Assembly (NCBI RefSeq): GCF_018326285.1
Contig: NZ_AP023362.1
Span: forward strand, 3,224,001 to 3,288,000
DNA from: Mycolicibacterium sp. TY81
GTDB taxonomy: Bacteria; Actinomycetota; Actinomycetes; Mycobacteriales; Mycobacteriaceae
Reading direction: 5' to 3'
Length of the DNA stretch: 64,000 nt
Part shown: piece after piece, positions 34,277 to 43,986 of the stretch
How the letters are laid out: each line of letters starts with the position of its first letter
Position numbering within the stretch: the first letter of the stretch is position 1
The notes under the pieces: model-generated
Seen by the model: the letters and a program-made list of their open reading frames with translations, nothing else
What the model was told of the DNA's origin: nothing
The model's database searches: none
Translations under genes and position numbers: made by a program

Positions 34277-35201
34277 ACTGGGCCGCCCAGGATTCGATGA
34301 TCTCCCGGGCGATCGAGATGGAGCCGGGCAGCAGCAGCCGGGTGTCCGCCGTGCTGTTCCAGTCGCCGTGCTCGAGGGCCTCGCGCACCTCGGCCCGGGT
34401 GAACCAGTCGGCCTCGGCGATCTCGCCGTCGTTGAACGAGAACGGCTGCTCCGGATCACCGATGGCGTGGAAGCCGACCATCAGCGAACGCGGGAACGGC
34501 CACGGCTGACTGCCCAGGTACTTGACGTCGGTGACGGTCAGACCGATCTCCTCGGCGATCTCGCGTACCACGCAGCTCTCGAACGATTCGCCGGCCTCGA
34601 CGAACCCGGCCAGCAGTGAGAACAGCCGCTCGGGCCAGTTGGTCTGCCGGGCCAGCACCGCGCGGTCGTGCCCGTCGTGCACGAGGCAGATGATCGCCGG
34701 GTCGATGCGCGGGAATTCCTCGTGGCCGCCGATGCTGTTGACCCGCGCCCAGCCGCCCTTGATCGGCTTGGTGGGCGCGCCGTCGATGGCGCTGAAGCGG
34801 GCGCTGTCATGCCAGTTCAGCAGGGCCGTCGCCGTCGAGACGAGCTGCGCGCTGATGTCGTCGAAGATGGGCCCGGCCCGGCGCAGGTCGAGGACCTCGA
34901 CCGGCGCGTCCGTCCCGCCCGTCGGCTCCTCCAGTGCGGCGCGCACGCCCCACACGTGGCGGCCATCGGGCATCCGGCCCAGGAACACCGCGTGCTCGTC
35001 GGGCTTGTCGCCGAGTTCCGCGGCACGCCCGAGCACCACCCGGCCACCGGAGATCAACACCTGATTGCGGCGGTCCACGCGCAGCAGCAGCGCGTCCTTC
35101 CAGCCGGCGATCGCGGCGTCGACGTCGGTGCGCAGCGTGTCGGCCCGGTCGGCACCGACCCGGGACAGCAGCGGGACGTTACGCAGGGTGAAATCGCTCA
35201 T
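34275..35201 (-). CDS. nudC: NAD(+) diphosphatase / mRNA decapping-type NudC
   Basis: 308 aa. The Nudix box is GFVEAGESFESCVVREIAEEIG-like (residues 199-220 region), followed by the NudC signature SQPWPFPRS (231-239). It cleaves NADH/NAD+ to AMP plus NMN(H). The zinc-ribbon cysteines of E. coli NudC are all replaced (region ARFSAID...GGWARVNSIGG, residues 134-159), as in mycobacteria generally. Pro233 in the SQPW motif is the canonical residue; the M. tuberculosis H37Rv protein is recalled to have Gln there and low activity. Confidence 0.92.
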   Translation of the reverse strand: MSDFTLRNVPLLSRVGADRADTLRTDVDAAIAGWKDALLLRVDRRNQVLISGGRVVLGRAAELGDKPDEHAVFLGRMPDGRHVWGVRAALEEPTGGTDAPVEVLDLRRAGPIFDDISAQLVSTATALLNWHDSARFSAIDGAPTKPIKGGWARVNSIGGHEEFPRIDPAIICLVHDGHDRAVLARQTNWPERLFSLLAGFVEAGESFESCVVREIAEEIGLTVTDVKYLGSQPWPFPRSLMVGFHAIGDPEQPFSFNDGEIAEADWFTRAEVREALEHGDWNSTADTRLLLPGSISIAREIIESWAAQ

Positions 35202-35209
35202 CGCGGGGC

Positions 35210-36289
35210 TTACCGTTCGACTTCGGCGTTGCGGATGTAGAGCAGCCGGTCCCCGGCCGCCAGGGCGTCGACCTCAGGCGAGTCGACCCGCAGCAGCTGC
35301 CCGTCGCGCACCACCCCGAGCACGATGTCGGTCAAGTGCCGCGGCGAACCGCCGAGCTCCTTGGCCTCGACCTCGCGCTCGGAGATCGCGAAGCCGGCGT
35401 CGGGGGTGAGCAGGTCTTCGACCATCTCGACGACGCTCGGCGTCTGGGTCGCGATGCCCAGCAGCCGGCCGGCGGTCTCCGAGGACACGACCGTCGAGTC
35501 GGCGCCGGACTGCCGTAGCAGGTGCTGGTTCTCGGCCTCGCGGGCCGAGGCGACGATCTTGGCCTTGGGCGCCACCTCGCGCGCGGTCAGCGTGACGAGC
35601 ACGGCGGTGGCGTCCTTGTCGGTCGCGACGACGATGGACTTCGCGTGCTGGGCGCCGGCGAGGCGCAGCACCTCCGACTTGGTGGCGTCGCCGACCACGG
35701 TGACCAGTCCGGCGGCACGCGCCCGGTCCAGGGCCGCCGGGTTCTCGTCGACGACGACGATGTCCCCGGGGGCGACCTCGTCACCGACCATGGCCTGGAC
35801 CGCGGTGCGGCCCTTGGTCCCGTAACCGACGACGATGGTGTGGTTGCGCACGGTGCTCCTCCATCGCTGAATCTTCAAGGCTTGACGAGACTGCGTGGTC
35901 AGCGTCTCGACGGTCGTACCGATGAGCACGATCAGGAACGCGATCCGCATGGGCGTGATCACCAGGACGTTCACCAGGCGCGCGCTCGGTGTCAGCGGTG
36001 TGATGTCGCCATAGCCGGTGGTCGACAGCGACACCGTCGCGTAGTAGATGCAGTCCAGGAGCGACATCTCGTTCTCCTGGGCGTCGCGGTAGCCGTCGCG
36101 GTCGAGGTACACGACGAGCACCGCGGCGGCGAGCACCAGCAGCGCGTAGATGACACGCCGCACGATCCGGCGGATGGGACTGACGAACGCTTCCGGAATC
36201 TGCAGCACATCAACCAGATCCGCGTTCTGGCGGCTCGTGAGGTTCTGTTCCATCGCGGCCATGCGCCGCGACAACCTAACGCGAGCCAT
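35210..36289 (-). CDS. RCK-type potassium channel (Rv3200c-type)
   Basis: 359 aa: two membrane helices (about 43-61 and 107-128) around a pore loop with the K+ selectivity filter TTGYGD (residues 90-95), then a TrkA_N/RCK Rossmann domain (IVVGYGTKGRTAV from 152) and a TrkA_C-like end. It is a two-TM gated K+ channel with a nucleotide-sensing cytoplasmic ring. The ATG at 36289 lies 8 bases from a GATAAT box (36298-36303), which suggests a leaderless mRNA; ATGs at 36262 and 36253 are alternatives. Confidence 0.9.
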   Translation of the reverse strand: MARVRLSRRMAAMEQNLTSRQNADLVDVLQIPEAFVSPIRRIVRRVIYALLVLAAAVLVVYLDRDGYRDAQENEMSLLDCIYYATVSLSTTGYGDITPLTPSARLVNVLVITPMRIAFLIVLIGTTVETLTTQSRQALKIQRWRSTVRNHTIVVGYGTKGRTAVQAMVGDEVAPGDIVVVDENPAALDRARAAGLVTVVGDATKSEVLRLAGAQHAKSIVVATDKDATAVLVTLTAREVAPKAKIVASAREAENQHLLRQSGADSTVVSSETAGRLLGIATQTPSVVEMVEDLLTPDAGFAISEREVEAKELGGSPRHLTDIVLGVVRDGQLLRVDSPEVDALAAGDRLLYIRNAEVER

Positions 36290-36297
36290 GCGGCTCC

Positions 36298-36303
36298 ATT
36301 ATC
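36298..36303 (-). promoter_or_regulatory. -10 box of the potassium channel gene
   Basis: GATAAT on the minus strand, with 8 bases to the ATG at 36289. Transcription would begin at or next to the start codon, giving a leaderless message. No clear -35 box. Confidence 0.5.
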
Positions 36304-36349
36304 TGGCGGAGACTCACCACGAGACGGCTCGGCACAGCACTATGTAACC

Positions 36350-36757
36350 ATGACCGCCGCCAACAGCACTGCCAACACCACTCCCAGCCAGGCGCCCGCG
36401 TACCGAATGGGCGCGCTGCTCGTCGGAATGGGCGCCCTGCACTTCGTCGCACCGAAGCCTTTCGACGGCATCGTCCCGGAGGAACTCCCCGGCACGGCAC
36501 GGTTCTACACCTATGCGTCGGGCGTCGGCGAAGTCGCCACCGGCGCCGCGCTGCTCCTGCCCCGTACCCGCAAGCTGGGCGCGCTGGCCGCGGTCGCACT
36601 TTTCCTCAGCGTCTTCCCGGCGAACGTCAACATGGTCCGGCTGTGGTGGCCCAAGGGGTGGCCGGCTCGCGTCGCGGCACTGGCCCGGCTGCCGTTGCAG
36701 GTGCCGATGGTGACCCAGGCGCTCAAGATCTACCGCAACTCACCCGAGGTGAACTAG
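36350..36757 (+). CDS. DoxX-like small membrane protein
   Basis: 135 aa with four hydrophobic segments and GMGALHFVAPKPFDGIVP and GVGEVATGAALLLPRTRKLG, the pattern of DoxX-like proteins. Its 3' end overlaps the adnB 3' end by 18 bases (convergent). No ribosome site is evident. Divergent from the K+ channel gene. M. tuberculosis has, to my memory, no gene here, so this may be a lineage-specific insertion or a loss in pathogens. Confidence 0.75.
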   Translation: MTAANSTANTTPSQAPAYRMGALLVGMGALHFVAPKPFDGIVPEELPGTARFYTYASGVGEVATGAALLLPRTRKLGALAAVALFLSVFPANVNMVRLWWPKGWPARVAALARLPLQVPMVTQALKIYRNSPEVN

Positions 36758-39700
36758 CGCCGCGAGCTCGTCGGCGCCGGGCAGGTCGGTGGGTGCCACC
36801 GTCTCCCCAGCGCGCACGTAGTGGAAGACCGCCCGCACCGCATCGACGGGTACGCCCTGGATGGACGACCACGCCAGGCGGTACACCGCCAGCTGAATCG
36901 CCTTGTTGCGCAGCGTTTCCGGGGTCGATGGCGGATCGCCGGTCTTCCAGTCGAGCACGGTGTAGCCACCGTCGGCATCGGCGAACACCGCGTCGATGCG
37001 GCCGCGGATGACCCGGTCACCGATCACCATGTCGAACGGCACCTCGATGTCGATCGGGGTGCGGGCCGCCCACTCCGAGAGGGCGAACGCGGCCTGCAGA
37101 TCGGCGAGTTCCTCGGCGACGGCCTGCCCCAGCTCGGCGTCGACCGCACCGGGCAGGTCGTCGAGGTCGAACAGCCGCTCGGCGGAGAAGTACCGCTGCA
37201 CCCAGTCGTGGAACGCGGTGCCCAGCAGCGCCTGCGGGTCCGGCCGGGCGGGCAGCCGTCGCTGCAGCCGTTGCAGTGCACCCGACCGGTCGCTGCCCAG
37301 GTCGACCAATGTGCTCACCGACAACTGCGGCGGCAGGTCGAGCGGACCGCGCTCCTGGGCCCGCTCCCGCTCGGCCAGCAGGGCGTCCACGTCGGCAGCC
37401 CAGCCGTGCCGGTCCTCGAGGTCTTCGGCCCCTGCGGCGAGCGCCTGGGCCACCAGGGCCGCGCCCCGGTCGACGTCCCCGCGCCGGGAACCAGCCGGGT
37501 CGACGGGCCAGGAGCACTCGACGACGTTGTCCCGCAACGGGTTGACGGCATTTTCCGCGGGTGCCGTGGCCCACTGCTCGATTTCACCGCAGGGGTGGCC
37601 CTCCTGCGCTGCCCGTTCGATGATGTCGCGTATCTCGATCAGGAAGTCAGAAGGCCCCGCCGGTTTCCCGGCCGTCGTCCCCCAGTGATATCCGGACAAC
37701 AGCAGGGTGTCCTCGGCGCGGGTGAGGGCCACGTAGAGCAGCCGGCGTTCCTCATCGGTGCGCCGCTGATCGAGCAGCGCCTTGTGCGCGGCGATCTTGT
37801 CCGCCAACATCTTCCGGTCGTAGACATCGGAGGTGTCGAGCACCGGCACGCCATGTTCGGACAGCTCGGCACGGTCCCCACGCAACAACGGCGGCAGGTC
37901 CCCCGCGTCGGTCAGCCAGGTGCGCTGCGACGCGGTCGACGGGAACACCCGGGCAACCAGGTGCGGAACCGCGACGATCTGCCATTCCAGGCCCTTGGCC
38001 GCGTGCACCGTCAGGATCTGCACGCGGTCCGAGGCCACCGTCACCTGTGCCGGGGCCAGCCCGTTCTCCACCTCCGCGGCCGCGGTCAGGTACGCCAGCA
38101 GTCCGGCGATGGATGCTGCGCCGTCCGGTTCTGCGGCCGGCCGCGCGGCGTATCCCGCGACCACATCGGCGAAGGCATCGAGATGTTCGGTGCCGCGCCA
38201 GCCCTCGGAAACCCCACTGGCCGCGCGGGTTTCGGCGTCGATACCCAGGACCCGACGTACTTCGGCGACCAGATCCGGCAGCGGCTGGTGCAGGTGCGCA
38301 CGCAACTGGCTCAATTCGGCGCCCAGGGCCAGCAGCCGGCGGTGTCCTTCGGGTGAGTAGCGGTCGGCCGGGCCCGGATCACTGATCGCGTCGGCCAGGC
38401 AGGCGTGGTCGGCGTCGGGGGCGACCTGTGCGACGGCCTGCTCGGCGGGCGACCCGGACGTCCGCGCCGGGTCGGGCGCATCCAGTTCCGAGGCGCGGCG
38501 CCAGAGCGCGGCCAGGTCAGCGGCGCCGAAGCGCCACCGCGCGCTGGTGAGCACCCGCATCGCGGCGACCCCGGCAGTCGGTTCGGCGACCAGGCGCAGC
38601 ATCGCGACGACGTCGGCGACCTCGGGGATGGCCAGCAGCCCGGCCAGACCCACCACCTCGACGGGCACCCCGCGGGCTGTCAGCGCCTCGGCGATGGGCG
38701 CGGCGTCGGCGTTGCGGCGTACCAGGACCGCGGCCGTCGGCGCCGGCTCACCCGCCGCGACGGCACCGTGGTACCGGCGGGCCAAGTGATCGGCCACCCA
38801 ATCACGTTCGGCAACAACATCATCCAGCAATGCACACTGAATGGTTCCCGGCTCGGCGCCCGGTCGCGGCAGCAATTCGCGCACGCTCACGCTGCGGCGC
38901 CGCGCCTCGGCGGAGACCTCGTTGGCCAGCTTGAGTGCCCGCGGCGGATTGCGCCAACTGGTCCGCAGTTCCAGGGTCGGGGCCGGCGAACCGTCGGACA
39001 GGCGGAAGTCGGTGGTGAACCGCGGCAGGTTGGTCGCCGACGCGCCGCGCCAGCCGTAGATCGACTGAATGGGATCCCCGACCGCCGTCAGCGCCAGGCC
39101 GTCGTCGACACCGCCGCCGAACAGCGACGACAGCGCGACCCGCTGAGCGTGCCCGGTGTCCTGGTATTCGTCCAGCAGGACGACGCGATACCGCTCCCGC
39201 AGCTGCGCGCCGACCTGCGGGAAACGCTCGGCGAGGCGGGCCGCGGCCGACATCTGGCTGCCGAAGTCCATCACCTGCGCTTCCCGCATCCGCTGGTGCA
39301 CGGCATCGATCAGCGGCACCAGCTCGGCCCGCTCGGTCTGGGTGGCCAGCAGGTTCAGCAGCGACTGGGTGGGCCCGCCGCGCTGGCCCGGGCCTCCGGG
39401 GAGCGTGAGAATGAGCCGCTCCAGCTCGTGATGCGTGTCGCGCACGGCGTCGGTGTCGACGAGATGCTCGGACAGCTGGCCGGCCAGGCGCAGCACCATC
39501 TGGGTGACGGCGGCCGGTGACTTGTCGGTGTGCAGCTGCCCCGGGAAGTCGGCGACCACCCGAAAAGCCAACTGCCACATCTCGGTTTCGGTGACCAGCC
39601 GGGTGGCCGGCTCGATGGGCAGCAGCAGCCCGTACTCACGCAGCAAGGTGCCTGCGAAGGCGTGGTAGGTGCTGACGGTGGCGTGCTCGTCGGCCAGCGA

Positions 39701-39997
39701 GACGCCGGGCAGCAGACCCGACCCCGCCAGGCGGGCCAGCCGGGTACGCACACGGCGCAGCAACTGTCCGGCGGCCTTGCGGGTGAAGGTCAACCCCAGC
39801 ACCTGTGACGGCGTGGCATAGCCGTTGGCCACCAGCCACACCACGCGCGCGGCCATGGTCTCGGTCTTCCCGGCACCGGCCCCCGCGATCACCACCAGCG
39901 GTCCCGGTGGCGCGGCGATGACCGCCGCCTGCTCGTCGGTCGGGGTGAACAGCCCGAGTGCCTCGGCAAGGTCGGCGGGGCTGTACGTCACGGGCAT
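36740..39997 (-). CDS. adnB: AdnB subunit of the AdnAB helicase-nuclease
   Basis: 1085 aa. UvrD-like SF1 motor at the N-terminus ([46 protein letters not shown]) and a RecB-type nuclease at the C-terminus (GRIDAVFADADGGYTVLDWKTGD: Asp and DWK triad). AdnAB is the mycobacterial end-resection motor-nuclease, the counterpart of RecBCD/AddAB. The ATG at 39997 overlaps the adnA stop by 10 bases, so the two subunits are coupled. It corresponds to Rv3201c. Confidence 0.92.
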   Translation of the reverse strand: MPVTYSPADLAEALGLFTPTDEQAAVIAAPPGPLVVIAGAGAGKTETMAARVVWLVANGYATPSQVLGLTFTRKAAGQLLRRVRTRLARLAGSGLLPGVSLADEHATVSTYHAFAGTLLREYGLLLPIEPATRLVTETEMWQLAFRVVADFPGQLHTDKSPAAVTQMVLRLAGQLSEHLVDTDAVRDTHHELERLILTLPGGPGQRGGPTQSLLNLLATQTERAELVPLIDAVHQRMREAQVMDFGSQMSAAARLAERFPQVGAQLRERYRVVLLDEYQDTGHAQRVALSSLFGGGVDDGLALTAVGDPIQSIYGWRGASATNLPRFTTDFRLSDGSPAPTLELRTSWRNPPRALKLANEVSAEARRRSVSVRELLPRPGAEPGTIQCALLDDVVAERDWVADHLARRYHGAVAAGEPAPTAAVLVRRNADAAPIAEALTARGVPVEVVGLAGLLAIPEVADVVAMLRLVAEPTAGVAAMRVLTSARWRFGAADLAALWRRASELDAPDPARTSGSPAEQAVAQVAPDADHACLADAISDPGPADRYSPEGHRRLLALGAELSQLRAHLHQPLPDLVAEVRRVLGIDAETRAASGVSEGWRGTEHLDAFADVVAGYAARPAAEPDGAASIAGLLAYLTAAAEVENGLAPAQVTVASDRVQILTVHAAKGLEWQIVAVPHLVARVFPSTASQRTWLTDAGDLPPLLRGDRAELSEHGVPVLDTSDVYDRKMLADKIAAHKALLDQRRTDEERRLLYVALTRAEDTLLLSGYHWGTTAGKPAGPSDFLIEIRDIIERAAQEGHPCGEIEQWATAPAENAVNPLRDNVVECSWPVDPAGSRRGDVDRGAALVAQALAAGAEDLEDRHGWAADVDALLAERERAQERGPLDLPPQLSVSTLVDLGSDRSGALQRLQRRLPARPDPQALLGTAFHDWVQRYFSAERLFDLDDLPGAVDAELGQAVAEELADLQAAFALSEWAARTPIDIEVPFDMVIGDRVIRGRIDAVFADADGGYTVLDWKTGDPPSTPETLRNKAIQLAVYRLAWSSIQGVPVDAVRAVFHYVRAGETVAPTDLPGADELAALVHLG

Positions 39998-42900
39998 GCC
40001 CCCTTCGTACCCTGCGCCGGGCACATGGCCCGCACCGGGCACGTCGCACACCCGGAACCGACGCGCGCGACGAAGTGCGGCCCGGCCGTCGCCGCGGCAG
40101 CATCGGTGACCTTCTGCCGCCACTGCGCCTGCGCCGTCTCCCCCATCGGATCCTGTTCGCGCTCGGTGGCGCCGGTCTTGGCAGGTTTGGCCGGATACAC
40201 CAGCCGGCCACCGCCGGGCTGGTCACCATGCGGCACAACACCTTCGGCGATGGCCAGCTGGTACAGCGCGAGCTGGGCGTGCTCCTGGGCATCGGCCTTG
40301 GTGGCGGGGCTCTTGCCGGTCTTGACATCGACCACCACGAGGCGGCCCTCACGGTCCCGTTCCAGGCGGTCGATACGTCCCTTCACCTGCACCTGCAGCC
40401 CCTCGTCGGCGATCGTGCCGGACACCTCGAGTTCGGTACCGACCTCGGTCAGCTCACCGCGGGTCTCCTGCCGCCACGTCGTGAACGTCGCCAGCATGGC
40501 GCGGTACCGCTCCAGCTCGTTGTCGGCATACCAGTTCGAATCGAAAGGCAGCTGCTGCCAGACCTTTTCGAGTTCACCCCGCAGCTGCGCCTCGCTGCGA
40601 CCCGAATCGGCAACCAGGGCGTGCACCAGCGAGCCCAACGCCGACCGCAGATCGCGGCCGTCGCTGCCGCCGTGGCGCTCCAGCATCCAGCGCAGCGGGC
40701 AGTCGGTCAGGGTCTGCACCGTCGACGGCGACACCGTGACGACGTGGTCGTCGCCCGACCACAGCGGCTCGGCAGTGGACAGCTCCGTGCTGGCGTACCA
40801 CTGCGCCGGGTCGGCGCCCGGCACGCCGGCCTCGGCCAGCCGGGCCAATTGCGCTGCCGCACAAAGCCGGTCGGTCTCCTCGACCGCGCCGTCGGGAGCA
40901 CACACCACCGACCGCAACCGGCCGACCAATGCCGACGGCGACAACACGGCGGGCGCATGCACCGGGAGCTCGTCGGCGTCGGGGTCGGTGCCGCCGGCCA
41001 GGGCCGCCAGCTCCTCGAAGAACGTCGACGGCAGCAACGCCTCGTCACCGTTGTCGCTGTCCACGGCCGTCACCAGCACGCGGTTGCGGGCCCGTCCCAG
41101 CGCGGCGACCAGCAGTCGCCGTTCCTCGGCCAGCAGCGGCGCGGTGGCCGACATGCCGCGCACATCGCCCACCCCGTCGACGATGTCGAGGAGCTGCTGG
41201 GTGCCGAGTACGCCCCCACGCGGAACGGTGTTGGGCCACAACCCTTCCTGCAGGCCCGCGATCACCACGAAATCCCACTCCCGCCCCAGCGCGGCATGGG
41301 CACTGAGCACGGCCACCTCGTCGGCCTCGGCGCGCTCGGGTACCGAACCCGCCCAGGAGAGAGCGCGGACGTGGTCGATCAAGCCGGCGAGGGACGCCGC
41401 CGCGGTGCGGGCGACGTACTGGTCGGCAGTGTCGAACAGCGCGGTGACGGCATCCAGATCGGCGTTTGCCGCCACCCCGGCCGCACCCGGACGCCCCGCC
41501 GCGGCCTGCCACCGGCGCGACAACCCGCTGGCGTGCCAGGCCTGCCACAGCACGAAACGCGGATCCTGGCCCGCGGTCGCCGACCGGCGCGCCGCGTCGA
41601 GAACCGCGCGGACGCGCCGCACGGGCCGTGCCAGCTGATCGGACAGCGAATGTTCGGCACTTCCGGTCAGCGCCTCGACGAGCAGGTCACCGAAATCGCG
41701 ACCGCTGCCGTCGGCGCGGCGCAGCGCGCGCCGCAACTGGCGCAGTGACACCGGGTCCACGCGGCCGATGGGACCGGTCAGCAGAGCCAGTGCCCGGTCA
41801 CCGGTCAGTTGGTCGGCGACGCAGTCCAGCACCGTGAGCAGCGCACCCACCGCCGGATGCTGCGCGGGTGGCGCCATGCCGGCCTGCTGCTGCACCGGCA
41901 CCCCGGCGGCGCTCAGGGCCCGGGCCAGCGCTGTCCCGGCCCGCGGTACCGACCGCACGATGACGGCCATCTGCGACCACGGCACGCCGTCGACCAGGTG
42001 CGCGCGCCGCAAGGCGTCGGCGATCAACGCGGACTCGGCATGCGGCGATCCGGCGACGCGCACCGCCAGCGAGCCGAGCTGATCCGTCGTCGCCGGTGTC
42101 AGGGCCCGGGACGCGTCCACGCCGGGCAGCCGCCGCGCGACGGCCGCGACCGCTCCGGCCACCGCGGGCGAGCACCGGTGGGACTCGGTCAGCACCACAT
42201 GAGGCTGGTCCTCGGGGCCGTACAGCAGCGTCGGCTCGGCGCCGCGGTAGCCGAACACGGTCTGGCTCGGGTCACCGGCGATGACCGTCAGCTGGGCACC
42301 GGCCGCCAGCACCCGCACCAGCAGCGCGGCCTGCGGATCGAGGTGCTGCGCATCGTCGACGAGCAACAGCTTGATGCGGGCGCGTTCGGCGTCCAGCAGC
42401 GCGGGATCGACCGCGAAGGCCTCGAGCGCGGCGCCCACCAGCTCGGCCGCGCCCAGCGCGGGCACCGTCGCCTGCGGGGCCGCCATGCCGACGGCGCTGC
42501 GCAGCAGCATGACCTGCTCGTAGACCTGCGCGAACCGGGCCGCCGCCACCCACTCCGGACGGCCGGCCTTGCGGCCGATCCGGCGCAGATCCGCGGGGTC
42601 GACGCCGCGTTCGGTGCAGCGGGCCAACAGGTCCCGCAATTCGGTCGCGAACCCCGCGGTGCCCAATGCCGGCCGCAGGTGCAGCGGCCAGTCCACGCTC
42701 GCCTCATCGCCATCCTCCAGATCACCGGCGAGGAGCTCGCGGATGATGCCGTCCTGCTCGGCACTGGTGATCAGGCGCGGCGGCGGGTCACCGGCACGCT
42801 GCGCGGCCTGCCGCAGCACGGCGAACGCGTAGGAGTGCAGGGTGCGGACCAGCGGCTCCCGGGTGACCTGGCCGGTATCGCCCAGCAGCGCCGAGGTGAT

Positions 42901-43119
42901 GGCGCCGCGGACCCGGCTGCCCAGCCGCGCCGAACCCGTGAGCAGGAGCACCGACTCCGGATCGGTCCCCGCCGCGATATGCGTTGCCGCCGTGCGGATC
43001 AGCAGCTCGGTCTTCCCGGTTCCGGGGCCGCCCAGCACCCGCACGACACCGCGCTGCCCGGGCTCGGTCAGGGCATTAACCGAGCCGGGCGCGGTGAGTG
43101 CGGAGTGCGGGGCGGCCAT
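39988..43119 (-). CDS. adnA: AdnA subunit of the AdnAB helicase-nuclease
   Basis: 1043 aa. N-terminal motor with Walker A GGPGTGKTELL, LLLVDDAQHLDPQAA in place of the usual DEYQD (so motif II is DDAQ), and AALGREWDFVVIAG. The C-terminal RecB-like nuclease has GRIDRLERDREGRLVVVDVKTG (Asp, DVK), followed by clustered cysteines SGCATCPVRAMCPAQ, likely an iron-sulfur site as in AddB-type nucleases. The start is taken at the ATG 43119 (MAAPHSALT); no ribosome site is clear. Corresponds to Rv3202c; divergent from lipV. Confidence 0.9.
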   Translation of the reverse strand: MAAPHSALTAPGSVNALTEPGQRGVVRVLGGPGTGKTELLIRTAATHIAAGTDPESVLLLTGSARLGSRVRGAITSALLGDTGQVTREPLVRTLHSYAFAVLRQAAQRAGDPPPRLITSAEQDGIIRELLAGDLEDGDEASVDWPLHLRPALGTAGFATELRDLLARCTERGVDPADLRRIGRKAGRPEWVAAARFAQVYEQVMLLRSAVGMAAPQATVPALGAAELVGAALEAFAVDPALLDAERARIKLLLVDDAQHLDPQAALLVRVLAAGAQLTVIAGDPSQTVFGYRGAEPTLLYGPEDQPHVVLTESHRCSPAVAGAVAAVARRLPGVDASRALTPATTDQLGSLAVRVAGSPHAESALIADALRRAHLVDGVPWSQMAVIVRSVPRAGTALARALSAAGVPVQQQAGMAPPAQHPAVGALLTVLDCVADQLTGDRALALLTGPIGRVDPVSLRQLRRALRRADGSGRDFGDLLVEALTGSAEHSLSDQLARPVRRVRAVLDAARRSATAGQDPRFVLWQAWHASGLSRRWQAAAGRPGAAGVAANADLDAVTALFDTADQYVARTAAASLAGLIDHVRALSWAGSVPERAEADEVAVLSAHAALGREWDFVVIAGLQEGLWPNTVPRGGVLGTQQLLDIVDGVGDVRGMSATAPLLAEERRLLVAALGRARNRVLVTAVDSDNGDEALLPSTFFEELAALAGGTDPDADELPVHAPAVLSPSALVGRLRSVVCAPDGAVEETDRLCAAAQLARLAEAGVPGADPAQWYASTELSTAEPLWSGDDHVVTVSPSTVQTLTDCPLRWMLERHGGSDGRDLRSALGSLVHALVADSGRSEAQLRGELEKVWQQLPFDSNWYADNELERYRAMLATFTTWRQETRGELTEVGTELEVSGTIADEGLQVQVKGRIDRLERDREGRLVVVDVKTGKSPATKADAQEHAQLALYQLAIAEGVVPHGDQPGGGRLVYPAKPAKTGATEREQDPMGETAQAQWRQKVTDAAAATAGPHFVARVGSGCATCPVRAMCPAQGTKGACP

Positions 43120-43177
43120 GGCAGGAATGCAACCACGGGGGTACGACAAGTTCGGCCGACGGCGACGTCCGGTCGCG

Positions 43178-43984
43178 ATGTCTGGCAGCATCAACGGGGT
43201 GAGCTTGCAGGTGTACCGCTACGGACCGGCGCGGCCGGCACAGATTCTGGCCCTGCACGGCCTGACCGGCCACGGAAAGCGCTGGCAGACACTGGCGGAC
43301 GGGTATCTTGCCGAATATGCCGTGCTGGCGCCCGACCTCCTGGGACATGGCCATTCGTCGTGGGCGGCGCCGTGGAACATCGATGAGAACGTCGCGGCCC
43401 TGGCGGCCCTCCTCCAGGACGAGGCCGACGGGCCGGTGGTCGTGGTGGCACATTCATTCGGTGGCGCGATAGCGCTCAATCTCGCTGCCGCCCATCCGAA
43501 TCTGGTGTCCGGCCTGGTGCTGCTGGACCCGGCGACCGGGCTGGACGGCAGCTGGATGAGCGAGATCGCCGACGCCATGCTCGGCTCCCCCGACTACCCG
43601 GACCGCCAGGAGGCCCACGCCGAGAAGGTGAACGGATCGTGGGGCGAGGTCTCGGCGAAGTACCCCGGCGAACTCGAGCGCGACCTGGACGAGCACCTGG
43701 TCGCCCTGCCGGGCGGACGCGTCGGCTGGCGCATCAGCCTGCCCGCCATGATGTCCTACTGGAGTGAGCTGGCCCGCCCGATCGTGTTGCCGCCGCAGGG
43801 CACACCGACGACGCTGGTGCTGGCCAAACGAACCCATCCGGCCTACGTCACCGGCGAACTCGTGTCCGGCTTGCAGGCCCGGCTCGGCGCCGACTTCGTA
43901 CTGACCGAATTCGATTGCGACCACATGGTGCCGCACGCCATGCCCGCCGAAACCGCCGACGTGATCCGGCGTCACCTGGTCTGA
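43178..43984 (+). CDS. lipV: Alpha/beta hydrolase LipV-like
   Basis: 268 aa. Oxyanion segment LALHGLTGHGKRW, nucleophile elbow VVVAHSFGGAIAL with Ser93, and C-terminal FDCDHMVPHAMP with the catalytic His. No signal peptide. Family members are esterases/lipases; the natural substrate is not known. The start at 43178 is the first ATG; a GTG at 43199 is also possible. It ends 2 bases before the ATL gene start, so the two are cotranscribed. Confidence 0.85.
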   Translation: MSGSINGVSLQVYRYGPARPAQILALHGLTGHGKRWQTLADGYLAEYAVLAPDLLGHGHSSWAAPWNIDENVAALAALLQDEADGPVVVVAHSFGGAIALNLAAAHPNLVSGLVLLDPATGLDGSWMSEIADAMLGSPDYPDRQEAHAEKVNGSWGEVSAKYPGELERDLDEHLVALPGGRVGWRISLPAMMSYWSELARPIVLPPQGTPTTLVLAKRTHPAYVTGELVSGLQARLGADFVLTEFDCDHMVPHAMPAETADVIRRHLV

Positions 43985-43986
43985 TC

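Noticed and set aside
36740..36757. Overlap of adnB and DoxX-like 3' ends as a sign of frameshift
   Set aside because: Both frames are intact; an 18-base convergent overlap is ordinary.
39958..41748. 596-aa plus-strand frame opposite adnA
   Set aside because: Antisense shadow; adnA motor and nuclease motifs are on the other strand.
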